DNA from: Chlorobium sp.
Lineage (GTDB): Bacteria > Bacteroidota > Chlorobiia > Chlorobiales > Chlorobiaceae
Reading direction: 5' to 3'
DNA: 8,742 nucleotides
NCBI GenBank assembly: GCA_028278005.1
Contig: JANQFD010000084.1
Coordinates: forward strand, 1-8,742
Below are positions 6,661 through 8,742 of this stretch, piece after piece. Both the position numbers and the translations under genes were made by a program. Numbering within the stretch: position 1 is the stretch's first letter; every line of letters starts with the position of its first letter. The notes under the pieces were generated by a model that did not search any database, was not told where the DNA came from, and was given only the letters and a program-made list of their open reading frames with translations.

Positions 6661-6672
6661 CATGTATACATG
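6661..6672. repeat. 12-bp perfect palindrome CATGTATACATG over the start codon
   Basis: The palindrome begins one base before the ATG at 6662 and covers the first three and two-thirds codons of the regulator gene. No strong ribosome site precedes it (AAAGTC only). It could be a protein-binding site for autoregulation or could arise by chance from Met-Tyr-Thr-Cys codons. Confidence 0.45.
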
Positions 6673-7927
6673 TAACGTAACAAACCTGCCAATAACCGAA
6701 AACAGGAACTGGCGGGCTGTCCATAAAGAAAACGGCTACGACAAAGTGATCAAAAGACTTGGTGACGACATTATTCTCTATTGCATCGACACAGACCACG
6801 ACATATCGCTCGAGTCCATGGATGTAGACATTCTTCGCACTGTCCTGCACGACTCGAATCTTGACGACAAACCTATCTGTCTGGTGTGGGACATGAAACA
6901 CATCACCAGCATGTCCTACAGGTACAAAACGCAAATCGTAAATCTGATCTACAACCCAACACTGACTTTCGGCATCGTCATATTCTACAATGTTGAACCC
7001 GAGTTCCTTACCATGGCCGAAACATTCGCAGCCATGGTACCGGAAAATCTTCCTGTACTCATAAAACAGGATTACACTGATGCCGTAAAAGCCGCTCTGG
7101 ACTGGAAAAAGGGCGTCGTTGCTGAAGATATCTATGAGAGCGAAGAGGACCGGAAATATGACTTCCAGAAAAAGGAGTTCCTTGCCTCTCTTGGCAGACT
7201 CTCATGGTTGAACATGATGGACCAGAAAATATCTCTGCCGCCAATTGACGACAAACTGTTCCCTTTTTTCAAGGCACTTGAAAACCTTCAGAACGATCTT
7301 CTCGAAAATGCACAAGAAAAAGAGCATGAAGTCGAGCAGATTTCACAAGATGGTGAAGAGAAACTCATGAAAAACAACGTCCAGCTTAACGCTCAGAAAG
7401 AGTTGTACAGCCAACTGAAAAGCCAGTTCGAAAAGGAAAAATCGGCTCTTACAGCAAGAATCTCGTCTCAGGAAATGGAACTTACGAGAATATCGACCGC
7501 CATAGCAGAAAAAACCTCCACTCTGCGCGAGTTGCTCGATCTGATCAGTTCGCTGGATATCGATCAGGAGAAAAAAAGAGTCCTGATCGAACACTGCCGG
7601 AATATGATTGATACGGAGATGATTGAAAAAAGACTGAACATCGAGCTGACAACTACCGATTCGGAATTTCTCTCAAAACTGCAGAGAACGCACCCGCATC
7701 TAAACCAGCGTGAATTGCGAATCTGTCTCTTGATCAAGCTGAACTACAATACCAGGGATATTGCACGTTCCGTCGGGATTTCGACCAGGGGCATGGAAAG
7801 CATCCGCTACAGAATGCATAAAAAAATCGGGCTGACGAAACACCAGTCACTGAAAAGCTATCTTACTGACCTGGCGGCGCATAATAATTCATATCAACCC
7901 CTCTCATCCGCCGGCATAAAAGGCTAA
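6662..7927 (+). CDS. Regulator with N-terminal alpha/beta domain, coiled coil and C-terminal LuxR-type HTH
   Basis: 421-residue predicted cytoplasmic transcription regulator with no membrane segments or signal peptide. Residues about 27-150 alternate strands and helices: IILYCID, PICLVWDMKH, a helix around SMSYRYKTQIVNLIY, GIVIFYN, PEFLTMAETFAAMV, PVLIKQ, then TDAVKAALDWKKG. The layout recalls a STAS/SpoIIAA-like fold, but I do not recognise the family. Residues about 155-175 are charged, and about 205-295 form a long Glu/Lys/Gln-rich coiled coil. The C-terminus (about 336-405) is a GerE/LuxR-type HTH of the kind seen in Bacteroidota and Chlorobiota: HPHLNQRELRICLLIKLNYN, TRDIARSVGIS, and recognition helix TRGMESIRYRMHKKIGL. 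There is no REC phosphoacceptor domain. The ATG at 6662 is supported because the downstream paralogue aligns from LPITE (residues 9-13) onward. Followed by a hairpin terminator. Ligand and targets unknown. Confidence 0.85.
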   Translation: MYTCNVTNLPITENRNWRAVHKENGYDKVIKRLGDDIILYCIDTDHDISLESMDVDILRTVLHDSNLDDKPICLVWDMKHITSMSYRYKTQIVNLIYNPTLTFGIVIFYNVEPEFLTMAETFAAMVPENLPVLIKQDYTDAVKAALDWKKGVVAEDIYESEEDRKYDFQKKEFLASLGRLSWLNMMDQKISLPPIDDKLFPFFKALENLQNDLLENAQEKEHEVEQISQDGEEKLMKNNVQLNAQKELYSQLKSQFEKEKSALTARISSQEMELTRISTAIAEKTSTLRELLDLISSLDIDQEKKRVLIEHCRNMIDTEMIEKRLNIELTTTDSEFLSKLQRTHPHLNQRELRICLLIKLNYNTRDIARSVGISTRGMESIRYRMHKKIGLTKHQSLKSYLTDLAAHNNSYQPLSSAGIKG

Positions 7928-7932
7928 AAAAT

Positions 7933-7968
7933 ACTGCAACACCTGCCTCTCCAGGTGTTGACAGTTTT
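7933..7968 (+). terminator. Rho-independent-type hairpin after the first regulator
   Basis: CAACACCTG (7937-7945) pairs perfectly with CAGGTGTTG (7952-7960) across a 6-nt loop. The stem extends by four more pairs after a one-base bulge and is followed by TTTT at 7965-7968. It starts 6 bp after the TAA at 7927. The short T-run makes it moderate on the plus strand. On the minus strand the stem is followed by a T6 run, so it may also work in reverse. Confidence 0.7.
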
Positions 7969-8112
7969 CATTACATACTGCCTTCAGCCGTAGTGCAGCT
8001 CAGTTTTACGGTCCGTAGAAGCCGTTTCTTTCTGATACATTCGCAGCATTTGAAGTATTTTCATTTGCACAACGTAATGACACAATTGTACGCGTAATAA
8101 ATCGATGCGCGC

Positions 8113-8141
8113 TTGACTCTACGCAAGAAAAAGCGTATTAT
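8113..8141 (+). promoter_or_regulatory. Sigma-70-type promoter of the second regulator
   Basis: TTGACT (8113-8118), a 17-bp spacer and TATTAT (8136-8141) match the vegetative consensus at five of six bases in each box. The predicted start of transcription is near 8148, giving a leader of about 46 nt to the ATG at 8194. A second TATAAT at 8148-8153 lacks a -35 partner. Confidence 0.65.
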
Positions 8142-8156
8142 CATCCTTATAATACG
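8134..8156. promoter_or_regulatory. Dyad CGTATTAT-N7-ATAATACG over the -10 box and transcription start
   Basis: Perfect 8-bp inverted repeat (8134-8141 and 8149-8156) around CATCCTT. The left arm contains the TATTAT -10 hexamer, and the right arm covers the predicted +1 and runs into ACGTCA (8154-8159), the half-site also found upstream of the first regulator. This is a typical position for a repressor operator; the binding protein is not known. Confidence 0.5.
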
Positions 8157-8193
8157 TCAATAACCCGTACAAATCATTTTCGGGAAAAATGTT

Positions 8194-8742
8194 ATGAAAA
8201 GTCCGACATCACATCTTCCGGTAACTGAACGCCCACACTGGAAAACAACCCATGCCGATCAGCACTACACGACTCATATCAGAAAAATCGGGAATGATAT
8301 TTTTTTGACATACTATGAGGCCGACAGAGATATTATCATCAACAACAGAGACCAGTCTCTCTTTCAGATGGTCCTTCAGGAAACCGGGCTTAATGACCGG
8401 CTTGTCTATCTTCTTCGCGATCTGAATCACGTCAGCGATATCTCGTATGCATACAAAGTAATACTCACGCAGCTTATGTACCGCTGGCCGCCCTATTACA
8501 AGCTGATTGTCTTTTACAACATTCAACCCGAATTACTGACTACCGTCGAAACGTTTGCTTCTATTGTCCCCGACAGTACGCCTGTGCTTCTGGTCGAAAC
8601 ATATGAAGATGCCATACAGGCAGTGCTTGACGCAAAAGCAGGCGATGTGACGCAGGAGGAGTATGAGGATGAGGAAGAAGAGCTTTACGCACAGAGAAAA
8701 AAAGAGTTTCTTGCCGCCACTGCCCGTATCGGATGGATGAAC
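8194..8742 (+). CDS. Paralogous regulator, 5' part only (same N-terminal domain)
   Basis: Open reading frame of 183 codons that runs off the right edge of the window. It aligns with the preceding regulator over its whole visible length: LPVTERPHW matches LPITENRNW, and IVFYNIQPELLTTVETFASIVP matches IVIFYNVEPEFLTMAETFAAMVP (shown in part). In the last 80 residues I count 39 identities by hand. The end KKEFLAATARIGWMN matches residues 170-184 of the first protein, just before its linker to the coiled coil, so a coiled coil and LuxR-type HTH are expected beyond the edge but are not seen. The ATG at 8194 is the in-frame start giving colinear N-termini; GGGA 9 nt upstream is a weak ribosome site. 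Residues about 150-163 are strongly acidic. Tandem duplication is the simplest origin. Function unassigned. Confidence 0.82.
   Translation, partial: MKSPTSHLPVTERPHWKTTHADQHYTTHIRKIGNDIFLTYYEADRDIIINNRDQSLFQMVLQETGLNDRLVYLLRDLNHVSDISYAYKVILTQLMYRWPPYYKLIVFYNIQPELLTTVETFASIVPDSTPVLLVETYEDAIQAVLDAKAGDVTQEEYEDEEEELYAQRKKEFLAATARIGWMN

Noticed and set aside
8209..8526. Minus-strand open frame of 105 codons
   Set aside because: Antisense to the second regulator, whose plus-strand frame aligns closely with the upstream paralogue.

Overview
The base composition is moderate. Three things suggest a member of the Bacteroidota/Chlorobiota group, with a green sulfur bacterium (Chlorobiota) as my best guess. 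First, the GlmU-like protein belongs to the alternative nucleotidyltransferase/left-handed-beta-helix family that is typical of that group. Second, two regulators carry the coiled-coil plus C-terminal LuxR-type helix-turn-helix layout common there. Third, most starts have weak or no Shine-Dalgarno sequence. This assignment is inferred from protein families, not proven.

Layout. Positions 17-6381 are read entirely on the minus strand. In transcription order they encode a YegS/BmrU-type lipid (diacylglycerol) kinase, a GlmU-like sugar nucleotidyltransferase/acyltransferase, a glutamine amidotransferase of the TrpG/PabA type and a LOG-family nucleotide phosphoribohydrolase whose start overlaps the amidotransferase stop. 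After a 294-bp gap come a small XRE-type (COG2522-like) regulator, a ResB-like protein and a CcsA-like protein. The last three are separated by only 5 and 22 bp and look like one operon for System II cytochrome c maturation, headed by its own regulator. From 6662 onward the plus strand carries a complete regulator with a coiled coil and a LuxR-type HTH, a hairpin terminator, a good sigma-70-type promoter, and the 5' part of a paralogous regulator that runs off the right edge.

How the genes work together. The left block couples a regulator carrying a CxCC cysteine cluster to heme/cytochrome c assembly. The middle block is a loose set of metabolic genes: lipid phosphorylation, amino-sugar nucleotide chemistry, chorismate amination and nucleotide salvage or hydrolysis. 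The right block is a tandem pair of related regulators with an N-terminal alpha/beta domain of about 150 residues that I cannot assign with confidence. Their upstream regions are rich in dyads and repeated ACGTC half-sites.

No rRNA, tRNA, CRISPR array, insertion sequence or phage gene was seen. The most interesting parts are the tandem regulator pair with its operator-like DNA and the regulator-led cytochrome c maturation operon.
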